A DNA stretch of 64,000 nt from Clostridia bacterium (GCA_024404025.1 JAKSQP010000003.1:62001-126000); one strand, 5' to 3'. Shown: positions 52,280 through 61,393, numbered from the stretch's first letter. Numbers and translations: made by a program. Notes: generated from the sequence alone by a model not told the origin.

Positions 52280-52919
52280 ATAAAAGTGCAGAGCCGAGTG
52301 CTATGAGAAATTCGCCTGTTATGTAAGTTGACATAACCGTTCTGAAATAATTCGGTTTCTTTTCGTGGAAGCATTCGATAAACAGAAAATTATCCGAAAT
52401 GAAGAAGAGAACGGCGCCGATATAAATCAAAATTCCGAAAGGATTCAGGCTGCTCAGCATTGTCATCAGAGCGAGAATGTTCATAAAAGCATTAGTCAGA
52501 AGATAAATATAGAGCAGGGGAGCCATTCTTTCGGGAGCCGATTTTCTGATAAGAAATATCGTTATTGCCGCAGCGGCGCAGTAAATTACGGAAATAACCG
52601 CAACCAAAATAAAATTCAGCGATGAAAAGTCAATTTTCGGAATGTATGAAAGTCCGTATACCATGTGAGAAAGCATGAAGAAAAGTCCGCCGGCGGTGAA
52701 CCATTTTACACCGGGCTTTATCAGAAACACATCGCCGAGCCAGCTTGCAATTGCCGCAATGACCCAAACAGGCGAAATAGTTTCGGCTATTGAAAAATAG
52801 CAGAGCATAATTGAGGGGAGAATCAATGATTTTGTCAGACTGCCGTGCTTTTTCCAAAAGAGGTGGAGAACGGAATTTATCGCAAAAAACGCAAAACTTA
52901 CAATTCTGAATATTGTCAT
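52278..52919 (-). CDS. YhhN-family membrane protein (lysoplasmalogenase-like)
   Basis: A 213-residue protein with about eight membrane helices. Family features include a WLGDVFLI segment near 68 and a late helix ISDNFLFIECF, which carry the acidic residues conserved in YhhN/TMEM86. TMEM86B cleaves the vinyl-ether bond of lysoplasmalogen. Anaerobic Clostridia make plasmalogens, so a similar role is plausible. ATG 52919 overlaps the preceding lipase stop by four bases and has AAAGGAG upstream. Confidence 0.75.
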   Translation of the reverse strand: MTIFRIVSFAFFAINSVLHLFWKKHGSLTKSLILPSIMLCYFSIAETISPVWVIAAIASWLGDVFLIKPGVKWFTAGGLFFMLSHMVYGLSYIPKIDFSSLNFILVAVISVIYCAAAAITIFLIRKSAPERMAPLLYIYLLTNAFMNILALMTMLSSLNPFGILIYIGAVLFFISDNFLFIECFHEKKPNYFRTVMSTYITGEFLIALGSALL

Positions 52920-54148
52920 TTTCTTATAAGCTCCTTTTCGCTTATTGCGGTCATAAATGCGCAGTAGGTGCATACATCGTGGCCGTATGAAAAATAAATA
53001 TCGGAAATTTTTCCGTTTGTTGCGCCTGAAATACCTTCATATATAACGAAGAAATCAGCTATTGTTTTGAAAACTCCGGCGCAGCTGTACCTTTTGAGGA
53101 ATGTGTCCGTCATAAGTTTTGTTCCGTTCTGATTTTCCTGCGAGCCGGGTATTTCGCCGGTTATGGTGCAGAGGGTTTTGAAGAAATATTCTTTAACGGA
53201 GCATTCGCTGCCGAGAAAATTGAATTTTTTGTCATAGTAGCTGTCAATATCGGGGACGGCAGCACAAAGTTTTTTGAAAAGTTTGTTAACGGTTTTCGGA
53301 CCTTTTTTAAACGGATGATATTCCTTGCCTTCGGTATATTCGGCATAGAATTTGTTTACCTTGCCGAGAATATCACCGAAATCCGATGAATTTGATTTGT
53401 TCGGAAGAGAAAGAGTGATTCCGTATCTTTCATAGCCCCATTCGGCGGGCATACATCTTGTGACAAAATCCTCATCGTTGACTATGTTGAAAATTCTGCT
53501 GAATCGTTTTTCTTTCGGCTCATCGCCTTTATATGCAGCGGGAGCGGCAAAGGTATAGGTGAAAATATCTTTTGCTTCGGCAAAATTTTCATCCTTGATA
53601 AGATGAGCGGCAAGCAGATCGGAAGTCGCTCCGCCACGGCTGTGGCCGCTGATGAGAATTTTCATTTTTTTGCCGTCTTTTTTAAGTCCGTCAATGTAAT
53701 TTGAGAGCAGATTATAAACATATTTTTCACATTCGGCAAAGCCTTTGTGAACTTTTCCTTTTCCGGAATCGAAATTTTCATACCATTGACCTCTTCTTGA
53801 ACCGACAAGGCAGGCAAAAACGAGCCTTGTTTCTTCTCCGCCGATAATTGTGTCCATTGAAGAAAATGAGCAGTCGATCTCATTTCTGTCGGTTTCGGAA
53901 TGCGTTTCGATATTTTTAAAACCGAGAGCTGAAAAAACCTTATGAATTCCGCTGTCTTCGGGCTCGGGTTTTTCCGACCAGGGCAGGTCATAGCCGATCA
54001 TCGTGAGCTGCGAGCAGAGCCTTGCAAGGTCGTGATTATATTCAATTGAATCAGCCGAAAAAAGCTCCGGGCTGAAATATATATCAGCGTGTGCATTGCG
54101 TTTGAAATTGACATAATCCACCGAAAAAAGTTTAAGTTCAGTTTTCAT
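52916..54148 (-). CDS. Class 3 lipase-like alpha/beta-hydrolase
   Basis: A 410-residue cytosolic hydrolase; no signal peptide. The nucleophile elbow ILISGHSRGGATSDLLAAHL lies near 165. NIVNDEDFVTR near 222 supplies a candidate Asp, and SYGHDVCTYCAFM near 390 a candidate His. LVFACLVGSRRGQWYENFDSG near 107 has the Lipase_3 layout. Co-directional overlap with the YhhN-like gene downstream and 11 bases with the YitT-like gene upstream make one operon. Acylglycerol or phospholipid substrates are inferred. Confidence 0.75.
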   Translation of the reverse strand: MKTELKLFSVDYVNFKRNAHADIYFSPELFSADSIEYNHDLARLCSQLTMIGYDLPWSEKPEPEDSGIHKVFSALGFKNIETHSETDRNEIDCSFSSMDTIIGGEETRLVFACLVGSRRGQWYENFDSGKGKVHKGFAECEKYVYNLLSNYIDGLKKDGKKMKILISGHSRGGATSDLLAAHLIKDENFAEAKDIFTYTFAAPAAYKGDEPKEKRFSRIFNIVNDEDFVTRCMPAEWGYERYGITLSLPNKSNSSDFGDILGKVNKFYAEYTEGKEYHPFKKGPKTVNKLFKKLCAAVPDIDSYYDKKFNFLGSECSVKEYFFKTLCTITGEIPGSQENQNGTKLMTDTFLKRYSCAGVFKTIADFFVIYEGISGATNGKISDIYFSYGHDVCTYCAFMTAISEKELIRK

Positions 54149-54773
54149 AATGTTTGCTCCGATTCTTTTTTGTTTTAATTTTCTGAAACCATCCGATTAT
54201 CTGACCGGAAATAATGACCGTAACGAGGGACCATGCGATGCGCTTAAACGGGATATATGAAAGCGAAAGCAGAAGGACGGCAACATCAGAAACAAGATAA
54301 ATCCATCTGATGTCAATTTTTGTTTTGGCGGAAATAGCCATTGCAATGGCATCGTCTCCGCCGGTTGCTCCGCCTGCCCGGATGCTGATCCCTACGCCGA
54401 TTCCGACGAACAACGCTCCAACTATTGCTGCCGCAGCGGGATAAGGAGCGAGAGAAGGGAGAACGGGATCAAAACATTCAAATATTCTGTAACTTGCGGA
54501 AAATGCGATTCCCGCAACAGCGGAATATCCGAGAAATCCGGTGCCGAGAACTTTCCGCCCGATTGCAAAGCAGATTCCGTTTATAACAATGTCGGAATAA
54601 GCAGGAGAAATGTTGAACCAGTATTTTAAAAGCAATGTTGCTCCGAGAACGCCGCCTTCGGTTACGGCGGTCTGTGCGTGAACATTATAAAGACCGAAGG
54701 CAAGAATAATATTTCCGATCGAGATCATTATGCAGCGGAATATTACCTCACGGGTAATTTTTATTTTTTTCAA
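54138..54773 (-). CDS. YitT-family membrane protein (DUF161)
   Basis: A 211-residue protein with five to six membrane helices. The family pattern is GNIILAFGLYNVHAQTAVTEGGVLGATLLL, quoted in part, and the glycine-rich SIRAGGATGGDDAIAMAIS near 145. It lacks the C-terminal DUF2179 domain of full-length YitT proteins. The start is uncertain: ATG 54830 overlaps the upstream gene and has no site, whereas TTG 54773 has GGAGA seven bases upstream and gives the usual short N-terminus. The transported substrate is unknown. Confidence 0.78.
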   Translation of the reverse strand: MKKIKITREVIFRCIMISIGNIILAFGLYNVHAQTAVTEGGVLGATLLLKYWFNISPAYSDIVINGICFAIGRKVLGTGFLGYSAVAGIAFSASYRIFECFDPVLPSLAPYPAAAAIVGALFVGIGVGISIRAGGATGGDDAIAMAISAKTKIDIRWIYLVSDVAVLLLSLSYIPFKRIAWSLVTVIISGQIIGWFQKIKTKKNRSKHYEN

Positions 54774-54805
54774 TTGAAATTCTCCGATAGAAATGATATA
54801 CTTTT

Positions 54806-55855
54806 TCAAAGCTGTGAAACTCTGATGCATTCGCCGGGATAGTTTTCAACAGTATCCTTTGAACGCACCATATAAGTTTTCACATTCCACGGGTCGCTTT
54901 CTTCAATTTCAAAAACTCTGCCGCCCCGAAGGTCATCGGCGCAGTAGCCGTCATAATTCAGGCCGGCATCATTGCAGAGCTTTATGCCGAGGAAACTTCC
55001 CGTAAAATCATTTATATGATCGTGACCGCAGACAACGGTTTTAACATCGCCTCTGTCGAGGATTGCGTTGAACATTCCCGAATTTATCGGTGAACAGCCG
55101 ACCCCTTCACGCCTTGTTCCCTCATAATATGATTCTGCGGTGTTTTTATAGGTGATAACATATTCGGGCAGGGCTATGTGCATCGTCATAAGTCCGGGTA
55201 TTTTGTGGCCTGCGTATTTTTCAAGCTCAACCGATGAATTCCAATACCACATAAGCTGGTCGAAATTCAATGTGTCATATCCTGCGCCCCAATCGTGAAG
55301 GCAGGTCGGATAAACGCATTGCTTATCCCATTTATTATCCGGATTTCCGAGATTGAATTCTTTCATAAAGTCATTCAGCGAATCGTGAGAATCAATTCCC
55401 CAGATGTTATAAACTATATCGTCACCGTTTCCGGAGCGTATCGGCAGAACGAAGTTGCCGATTCCGTGGATTTCTCCGGGACCTCTTTTGGTAAGGTTAT
55501 ATTCGAATTCTTCATAAATTTCCTGCTGGGAAAAATTTGCATGACCGACGCATTCGTTATCATGATTGCCGAAAACGTGAGCCCAGGGAATTTTTCTTTT
55601 CTCAACAAGCTCAAAAACGGGCCTGACAAATTTTCTCATATTTTCCGGCGAATCCATTGCATCCCGCCATACGATGTCTCCAAGAACCATCAGAAGGTCG
55701 GGCTTGACGGAATCAAGGATTGCGGCGAGGTCACGCAGAATTCTCGTGTCGAAATCAACAACTCCGTGAAGGTCGGAAATGCAGAGGATTTTAAATTTTC
55801 CGTTTTTAAATTTCAGAGGATGTTTTGTATATAAATTCTCTTCAAGATAGCTCAT
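54806..55855 (-). CDS. Calcineurin-like metallophosphoesterase (1)
   Basis: A 349-residue enzyme with a complete dimetal site: ISDLHGVVDFD (D-H), MVLGDIVWRDA (GD), FGNHDNECVG (GNHD), TMHIALPEY (H) and VCGHDHINDF (GHDH). There is no signal peptide. The pattern resembles the DCR2/PhoD-like purple-acid-type subgroup. It is first gene of a four-gene minus-strand operon (with YitT, lipase and YhhN genes) behind its own promoter. The substrate is unknown. Confidence 0.88.
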   Translation of the reverse strand: MSYLEENLYTKHPLKFKNGKFKILCISDLHGVVDFDTRILRDLAAILDSVKPDLLMVLGDIVWRDAMDSPENMRKFVRPVFELVEKRKIPWAHVFGNHDNECVGHANFSQQEIYEEFEYNLTKRGPGEIHGIGNFVLPIRSGNGDDIVYNIWGIDSHDSLNDFMKEFNLGNPDNKWDKQCVYPTCLHDWGAGYDTLNFDQLMWYWNSSVELEKYAGHKIPGLMTMHIALPEYVITYKNTAESYYEGTRREGVGCSPINSGMFNAILDRGDVKTVVCGHDHINDFTGSFLGIKLCNDAGLNYDGYCADDLRGGRVFEIEESDPWNVKTYMVRSKDTVENYPGECIRVSQL

Positions 55856-55882
55856 TTTGATTTCCTCCGGATTTTTTTAACA

Positions 55883-55912
55883 ATTATATCATATAAACAA
55901 AATCAATTGCAA
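55883..55912 (-). promoter_or_regulatory. Promoter of the phosphoesterase-lipase operon
   Basis: On the minus strand, TTGCAA (55907-55912), an 18-base spacer and TATAAT (55883-55888) with an extended -10 TGATATAAT. Confidence 0.7.
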
Positions 55913-55931
55913 TAAAAAAGGAGTATATGCT

Positions 55932-57152
55932 ATGAAAAAAGAAATTTTTGAACCCGTTCTTCGTTTTATGGTTGTCAGCGATGTTCATATCAAGGATGAA
56001 GAGAGCGTTGAAAGAGAAAGATTTGCAAAAGCGATAAAAGATGCTTATGCAATAGCCGAAAAGGGCGAAACATATAAAAAACTCGACGCAATCGCAATTG
56101 TCGGCGATTATGCAACAAGCGGCACGGAAATGCAGTTCAAGGTTGTTAAAAGGATTCTTGATGAAAATATAAAAGCGGATGAAACGCATGTCATCGCTCC
56201 GATAGCGAGCCATGAATTCAGTTCGGATGGCGTTGAAGCCGCTCTTGAAAAGCTTAAAAGAATTATGGGCAAGGAGCCGGATACCCATGATATAATCAAC
56301 GGCTTTCATTTTATTGCCGTAACTCCGTCAAAGGGAACAAGATATGATGATGAGAAAAAGGCGTGGATGGCAAAGGAACTTAAATCAGCTGCAGCGGATG
56401 ACAGAGCAAAACCGATTTTTGTTTTTCAGCATCCTCATAATACCGACACGGTTTACGGCAGCATGATATGGGGCGAAGATGACCTTATTGCCGTTTATAT
56501 GAATTATCCGCAGGTCATTCATTTTTCGGGCCATTCCCACGCTCCCATAAATGATCCCCGTTCAATTCATCAGCTTCATTTTACTTCTCTCGGGACGGGA
56601 ACATTGAGTTATTTTGAGAATGATGAATTTGATAAATATTATAAAACATTTCCGGCAGGCAAGGAAAAAGCGGCGCAGATGCTTATAGTTGAGGCCGATG
56701 CCGAAAACAGAGTCAGAGTTTATCCCTATGATGTTATTACGGGAAATTATTTCTCCGAGCCGTGGAAAATCGACAAACCCTGCGACCCCTCAACATTTAT
56801 CTACACAAGAGAAATCAGAATGAAAAACGCCGCAGATCCTTATTTTGAAGACGGAGCGGAAATAAAAATAACCGCAGGAAAAAATTCGGTTGAGTTTGAA
56901 TTCCCTCAGGCGAAGATCGACACCGACCCGTTTGTTAACGGTTATGATGTCAAAGTAAAAAACGAAGACGGATTCATTATAAGAGCAATCAGCTTCTGGT
57001 CTGAATATTATTTCTACGATATGCCGGAAACGATGCATGAAAAAGTTGACGGGCTTGAATCAGGCAGAAATTATACCATTGAAATCAATGCAAACAGCTT
57101 CTGGAACACAACAACAAAGAAGCCGCTGACCGCTTCATTCAGAACAAAATGA
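55932..57152 (+). CDS. Metallophosphoesterase (2), altered GNHE motif
   Basis: A 406-residue protein. Metal motifs MVVSDVHIKDE, AIVGDYATSG, FVFQHPHNTD and HFSGHSHAPIND match calcineurin-like phosphoesterases, but the GNH(D/E) block reads PIASHEFSSDG, so the metal-bridging Asn is replaced by Ser. A C-terminal beta-sandwich (about 295-405) follows. It is divergent from phosphoesterase 1, and AAAGGAG precedes the ATG. Reduced or altered catalysis is possible. Confidence 0.82.
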   Translation: MKKEIFEPVLRFMVVSDVHIKDEESVERERFAKAIKDAYAIAEKGETYKKLDAIAIVGDYATSGTEMQFKVVKRILDENIKADETHVIAPIASHEFSSDGVEAALEKLKRIMGKEPDTHDIINGFHFIAVTPSKGTRYDDEKKAWMAKELKSAAADDRAKPIFVFQHPHNTDTVYGSMIWGEDDLIAVYMNYPQVIHFSGHSHAPINDPRSIHQLHFTSLGTGTLSYFENDEFDKYYKTFPAGKEKAAQMLIVEADAENRVRVYPYDVITGNYFSEPWKIDKPCDPSTFIYTREIRMKNAADPYFEDGAEIKITAGKNSVEFEFPQAKIDTDPFVNGYDVKVKNEDGFIIRAISFWSEYYFYDMPETMHEKVDGLESGRNYTIEINANSFWNTTTKKPLTASFRTK

Positions 57153-57190
57153 AAAAGAAGCTGCTGAAAAAATTCGGCAGCTTCTTTTAT
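57153..57190. terminator. Terminator between phosphoesterase 2 and the HEYGH membrane protein gene
   Basis: AAAAGAAGCTGC pairs with GCAGCTTCTTTT around an A/T-rich loop. The symmetrical A and T runs allow use in both directions. Confidence 0.8.
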
Positions 57191-57191
57191 G

Positions 57192-57710
57192 TCATTTCTT
57201 GAGCTTTCTGTCGGTGTTTTCGGGCACCATTTTCATTTTTGCGAATTTCTGTCCGAATGCGTTTGCCCAGCTTTCGCAATAAAGTGCATAGTATGAAACA
57301 TTGTTTTTCTTGCGGTAGCCTGCAAAGAAATTGCACCATATAACCGAGGGGAGTGCAATAACGATATAATAAAGAGGGCCGAGAAGAAGGCATTGCCAGG
57401 TGTGGCCGTATTCGTGGATCCTCGTATTATAGGTCCAGTTTTTCTTCGGATGATTTTCTTTAGCAAAAATGAAAAGTCCGAGTGAAAGTCCGCCTGCGTT
57501 CCACGGAATATAAACTATGTAAGCATAGCCGAATCTCTGCCATCTTCTTTTTTTGATTTTCGTGTTGATAAGAAATGCCGCTCCGCCTATGAGGTTGACC
57601 GGCAGACCCCAGGTCCATTGAACAAGATAGAAAAGAAACGCTTTGAGCGAGGCTTTAAATCCTTTCTCCGGCTCATCGGGGCAGGTTTTTGTTGTATCAA
57701 TATATTCCAT
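57192..57710 (-). CDS. Membrane protein with HEYGHTWQ (HExxH) motif
   Basis: A 172-residue protein with three to four hydrophobic segments (about 25-47, 62-82, 108-128). Between them lies RIHEYGHTWQCLLLGPLYY near residue 98, a typical HExxH zinc-protease signature, and a later CESWANAFG segment could give the third ligand (Glu). I do not know a named family. A small integral-membrane metallopeptidase is the best reading. It follows the transporter gene by two bases, so the two are co-transcribed. Confidence 0.65.
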   Translation of the reverse strand: MEYIDTTKTCPDEPEKGFKASLKAFLFYLVQWTWGLPVNLIGGAAFLINTKIKKRRWQRFGYAYIVYIPWNAGGLSLGLFIFAKENHPKKNWTYNTRIHEYGHTWQCLLLGPLYYIVIALPSVIWCNFFAGYRKKNNVSYYALYCESWANAFGQKFAKMKMVPENTDRKLKK

Positions 57711-57712
57711 AA

Positions 57713-59371
57713 TTATTCACCGCTTTTAATTAATTCTTTTTCCTGCTCTGCAAGAATGGTATATTCGCCGTTTTCGTCTGTTTCAACGGCGTGGATTTCG
57801 CTGTTCTCGTTATTGCCGAGCCACATATCCGAAAGCTTTTGTCCGGAAATCAGCTCACATCTTTCTTTCTGCTCTTCGGTGAGCGTAACAGAGCCGTATT
57901 TCTTCTTGACCGCAACCGCCGCACGGATAAGAGCATGGTCATCCTTTGTCATCTTGAAATTGCGAAGCGCAAAGAGCGAAACGAGAGCTGCAATGATCGG
58001 GATGATCGCAACGCACACACGAACGCCCATTATTGCCTGCGCAGACTGCGTGAAAACATTTCCCGTTGTTTTTTCGAAGGTTGTGACCGCATCGCCGGTA
58101 ACAAGTCCGAAATATTGAAGAGTGAAGCCGACGAGAGCAGCCATAACGCCGCTGATGCTCTTCTTGATAAGGGTGCTGAATGTTGAAATAACGCCCTCTC
58201 TTCTTCTGCCTGTTATCATTTCGTCAACATCGGTCAAATCGGGAAAGATGTTGTTTGTTACGAAGCCGAGGCCGGACATTCCGAACGGATAAAGAATCAT
58301 GCTGAGCATCATAAGAAGAAACCATACAACCGAAAGATCGTTATGCTTGTCGGTCTGCATTATAAGACCTATTGCAAGACCTGCAACCATAAGCGGAGTG
58401 ACGATGTTTCCGCATTTCTTTTTGCCGAATTTCATTGTCAGAGCATAATTGAGCGGAAAAGCCGAAGCCTCCGCAACGCCTGCAACCGCATTGAAAATCG
58501 CATATTTGCTATATTGATTTGCAAGGTATTTGATGAAATAGACTTTGGTGTTTGAATAAAAGCCCGTTGCGATCTGATAGGCAAGGCTCATAAAGAAATA
58601 CTGCCTGAAAGATTTGTTTTTGAAAACAAGAATGTATTCATTGATTATGTATTTGACATCAATCTTATCAAGCTTAAGATTTCTGGAATCGGGCTCTCTT
58701 GTTGTTTTGAAGGTTGCATAAACCGCAATGCTGAAAGCAACCGAAAGAGCGATACCGATAATCAGGAACGGCATTTTTGATTCAGACGAAAGATTATCGT
58801 TTGAGCCGAAAATCGAAAGAATGATAACAACGATGATAAACGAGGGAACCATTCCGACTGAATTGAAAATATAGCCGACCGAATTATACTGCGTTCTTAA
58901 ATCGTAATCGGGTGCAAGCTCCGGAAGCATCGCCGTGTGCGGAACGGAAATAATCGTATATGCTGTTTTGTAAAGCATATAAACGGCAATGAAATAAATC
59001 ATTGCTCCGGCGGGGCTTTTGTTGACATTGACGCCGAATGAGTTCCACAAAAGCGAATAAGAAACAAAAAGAACGGGAATGCCTATAAGAAGATGTATCC
59101 TGTGTTTTCCGAATTTTGAACGGGTGCGGTCGGTTATGATGCCCATAACGGGATCCGTAACCGCATCCCAAAGAGTTGCAATCATAACAACGATTCCCGC
59201 CTTGTCAAGCTTCATGTTGACAACGTCGGTCAGGAAAACCATAAAATACATATTGATGATATATCCTGCGCCGCCCATAAAAATGTTGGCATAGGAATAA
59301 TTCATCATCGGCAGAACCGTACTTTTGAAATCGCCTTTGATTCCGATGGCTTTTTTGATTTTTTCGCCCAT
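57713..59371 (-). CDS. GPH-type sugar:cation symporter (MFS_2)
   Basis: A 552-residue transporter with about 12 membrane helices. The MelB-type signature WDAVTDPVMGIITDRTRSKFGKHR begins near 69, quoted here in two parts: WDAVTDPVMGI and TDRTRSKFGKHR. The sequence has a 70-residue charged C-terminal extension. This family imports glycosides and disaccharides with Na+ or H+. GTG 59380 and two ATGs are possible starts; AGAGGTGA best fits ATG 59371. The GH29 gene lies 51 bases upstream in the same direction, so fucosides or related sugars are a reasonable substrate guess. Confidence 0.85.
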   Translation of the reverse strand: MGEKIKKAIGIKGDFKSTVLPMMNYSYANIFMGGAGYIINMYFMVFLTDVVNMKLDKAGIVVMIATLWDAVTDPVMGIITDRTRSKFGKHRIHLLIGIPVLFVSYSLLWNSFGVNVNKSPAGAMIYFIAVYMLYKTAYTIISVPHTAMLPELAPDYDLRTQYNSVGYIFNSVGMVPSFIIVVIILSIFGSNDNLSSESKMPFLIIGIALSVAFSIAVYATFKTTREPDSRNLKLDKIDVKYIINEYILVFKNKSFRQYFFMSLAYQIATGFYSNTKVYFIKYLANQYSKYAIFNAVAGVAEASAFPLNYALTMKFGKKKCGNIVTPLMVAGLAIGLIMQTDKHNDLSVVWFLLMMLSMILYPFGMSGLGFVTNNIFPDLTDVDEMITGRRREGVISTFSTLIKKSISGVMAALVGFTLQYFGLVTGDAVTTFEKTTGNVFTQSAQAIMGVRVCVAIIPIIAALVSLFALRNFKMTKDDHALIRAAVAVKKKYGSVTLTEEQKERCELISGQKLSDMWLGNNENSEIHAVETDENGEYTILAEQEKELIKSGE

Positions 59372-59422
59372 TTGCATCACCTCTGTTTTGATATTACATT
59401 ATTAATTCATAAAAATCAATAT

Positions 59423-60421
59423 TTATTTTGCATTGCGGAGAATATTCAGCGCCTGAACGGGAATTCTGCCGAGCGGGTCGGGACCTATATTGATAAGATA
59501 ATTTATTCCGAGCGAGTTAAGATGTTTTCTGTATTTTGCAATGGTTTCGGAGCTTTTCCAGTTTGTGTCATAATATGAAAAACCCCAGGTATCGTTGAGG
59601 GTTGCGGCTGTTTCGTAAAGTCCGAAAGGTGACGGTTTGAAACCGCCGATGTCATTATAATCAATTGAATTTTCGTCACGGATTTCAAACTTTTCGGGTA
59701 TTTCGTTGTCACCAAGAGAAACATAATCATATTTTCCGTTGCCGAGCCTTGAATTGATAAGGCAATTGGGCTGAAGCTCTCTGACCGTGTTATAAATCAG
59801 TTCGCTCTGATGCGGCTTTATCGTCATCGGAACATCAAACCAGGCAAGAGCTATTTCGCCGTAATTTGTCATTATTTCACGAATCTGCGGCATTATTTTT
59901 TCTTCAAAGCAAATGTCGAAATTCTTTTCGCCTTTGAAATCCCAGCTGTTGTCCCATGTTGTGCCGCTGTTTCCGATATGATTTGAAAGATATCCTCCGC
60001 CGTGAGGGTGATGCCAGTCAAGATCCTGCGAATAATAAATGCCGAGCTTCAAGCCGTATTTTTTGCATGCATCCGAAAATTCTTTAAGCACATCTCTGTG
60101 AAACGGAGTTGCGTCATAAACATTGAATTTATCGGCCTTTGAATGAAACATTGCAAAGCCGTCGTGATGCTTTGTTGTGATAACGATATATTTCATTCCG
60201 CATTCAACCGCAAGTCGGCAATAATCTTCTGCGTTGAAGCCGACGGGATTGAATGCCGAAGCCAGCCTTTCATATTCGTTCGCCGGAATCTGAAAATAAG
60301 ACTGGATCCATTCCGCATAATCCCGGACTCTTGAGCCCTTGTATTCGCCGCCGAGAAGAGAATAGAGCCCCCAGTGAAGCATCATTCCGTATCCGGATTC
60401 TTTAAACCATTTATATTCCAT
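59423..60421 (-). CDS. Glycoside hydrolase family 29 alpha-L-fucosidase-like
   Basis: A 332-residue TIM-barrel enzyme without signal peptide. GYGMMLHWGLYSLLGGEYKG at the N-terminus, YIVITTKHHDGFAMFHSK near 77 and KYGLKLGIYYS near 124 are GH29 hallmarks. The nucleophile Asp is in ALAWFDVPM near 208. The C-terminal beta domain is absent, making it a short form. GAGGAAAG precedes ATG 60421. It probably cleaves fucosides inside the cell after uptake by the downstream transporter. Confidence 0.85.
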   Translation of the reverse strand: MEYKWFKESGYGMMLHWGLYSLLGGEYKGSRVRDYAEWIQSYFQIPANEYERLASAFNPVGFNAEDYCRLAVECGMKYIVITTKHHDGFAMFHSKADKFNVYDATPFHRDVLKEFSDACKKYGLKLGIYYSQDLDWHHPHGGGYLSNHIGNSGTTWDNSWDFKGEKNFDICFEEKIMPQIREIMTNYGEIALAWFDVPMTIKPHQSELIYNTVRELQPNCLINSRLGNGKYDYVSLGDNEIPEKFEIRDENSIDYNDIGGFKPSPFGLYETAATLNDTWGFSYYDTNWKSSETIAKYRKHLNSLGINYLINIGPDPLGRIPVQALNILRNAK

Positions 60422-60448
60422 AGCTTTCCTCCGCAAATTTATTAATTG

Positions 60449-60478
60449 ATTATATCACAACCGATAAATAAATGTCAA
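60449..60478 (-). promoter_or_regulatory. Promoter of the GH29-transporter operon
   Basis: On the minus strand, consensus TTGACA (60473-60478), an 18-base spacer and TATAAT (60449-60454) preceded by TGA. Confidence 0.8.
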
Positions 60479-60495
60479 AAGAGATAAAAGAATCA

Positions 60496-60524
60496 TTGAA
60501 ATAAAAAAATTTGTGTGATATTAT
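60496..60524 (+). promoter_or_regulatory. Promoter of the GDPD-phosphatase-GH36 run
   Basis: TTGAAA (60496-60501), a 17-base spacer and TATTAT (60519-60524), divergent from the GH29 promoter with only about 17 bases between the two -35 boxes, so both may share a regulator. Confidence 0.75.
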
Positions 60525-60547
60525 AAAGAAAAAACGGAGGTAATTTT

Positions 60548-61393
60548 ATGAAAAAAGATTATTGCGGATTCCCTATGAGATTTGCTCACACAGGTGTTGA
60601 TCAGAACGCTCCCGAAAACACTCTTGAATCATATAAAGCGGCTGCCGCTCTCGGAGTTGAGGGCATCGAAATTGACATAAATATATGCAAGGACGGCGAA
60701 ATCATCCTTACACATAATAAAAATCTCGGTTATATGACCTTTGGAAAACATGAGGACTGCGTTCTCAAGGAAATGACCGTTGAAGAAATCAAAAAAATTG
60801 ATATTCCTTTCAGAAATGCTTTTTATAATTTCTATCCTCCTGTTCCATGGACCGAAAGAGCAGGCGGCACAAGAGTGCCCGTTTCGGATAACGACCCCGA
60901 AAACAGAGTTACTCATCTTATCACTTTTCCGGAATTTGATGAATGGCTCAATGATTATGATATAACCGTTGAGGTTGAATTCAAAGATACCGGAATGCTC
61001 AAGAGAATGGACGAAATTCTCGCTCATTCAAAGAATGTTTCAAAATATATCTTCTTCTCGGGCGACTATGCCGTGCTTGAAGAAATGCAGGAGCATTACA
61101 GAAAGGTCGGCAAGCCCGAAGGTCTTCGCCTTGGCGCAAATATCAGATGGATCAATGACGAAACAATGGCGTTTGTAAAAAAATCAGATCTTTATGAAGT
61201 AGGCCTCAATAACGAAGCTTTCACAAAGGAAGATGTTGATATGCTTGCCGAAATGGGCGTTAAAGTTTTTTCAAACCTCGGCGATTATGTTGAATGGTGG
61301 GCGCAGCTTGCTCCCATGGGCGTAACCGGCTTCAAGACGAATTATGTGGGAGCATACACCGAATGGTGGCAGAATAATGTTGCCGGAAAATAA
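60548..61393 (+). CDS. Glycerophosphodiester phosphodiesterase-like protein
   Basis: A 281-residue TIM-barrel protein of the GDPD family. AHTGVDQNAPENTLESY near residue 13 matches the A-H-R-G...PENT block but has Thr in place of the catalytic Arg. VEGIEIDINICKDGEIILTH gives the ExD metal pair, and EVEFK follows near 139. GDPDs release glycerol-3-phosphate from phospholipid headgroups. The Arg loss may change or reduce activity. CGGAGG precedes the ATG. First gene of a three-gene run. Confidence 0.82.
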   Translation: MKKDYCGFPMRFAHTGVDQNAPENTLESYKAAAALGVEGIEIDINICKDGEIILTHNKNLGYMTFGKHEDCVLKEMTVEEIKKIDIPFRNAFYNFYPPVPWTERAGGTRVPVSDNDPENRVTHLITFPEFDEWLNDYDITVEVEFKDTGMLKRMDEILAHSKNVSKYIFFSGDYAVLEEMQEHYRKVGKPEGLRLGANIRWINDETMAFVKKSDLYEVGLNNEAFTKEDVDMLAEMGVKVFSNLGDYVEWWAQLAPMGVTGFKTNYVGAYTEWWQNNVAGK

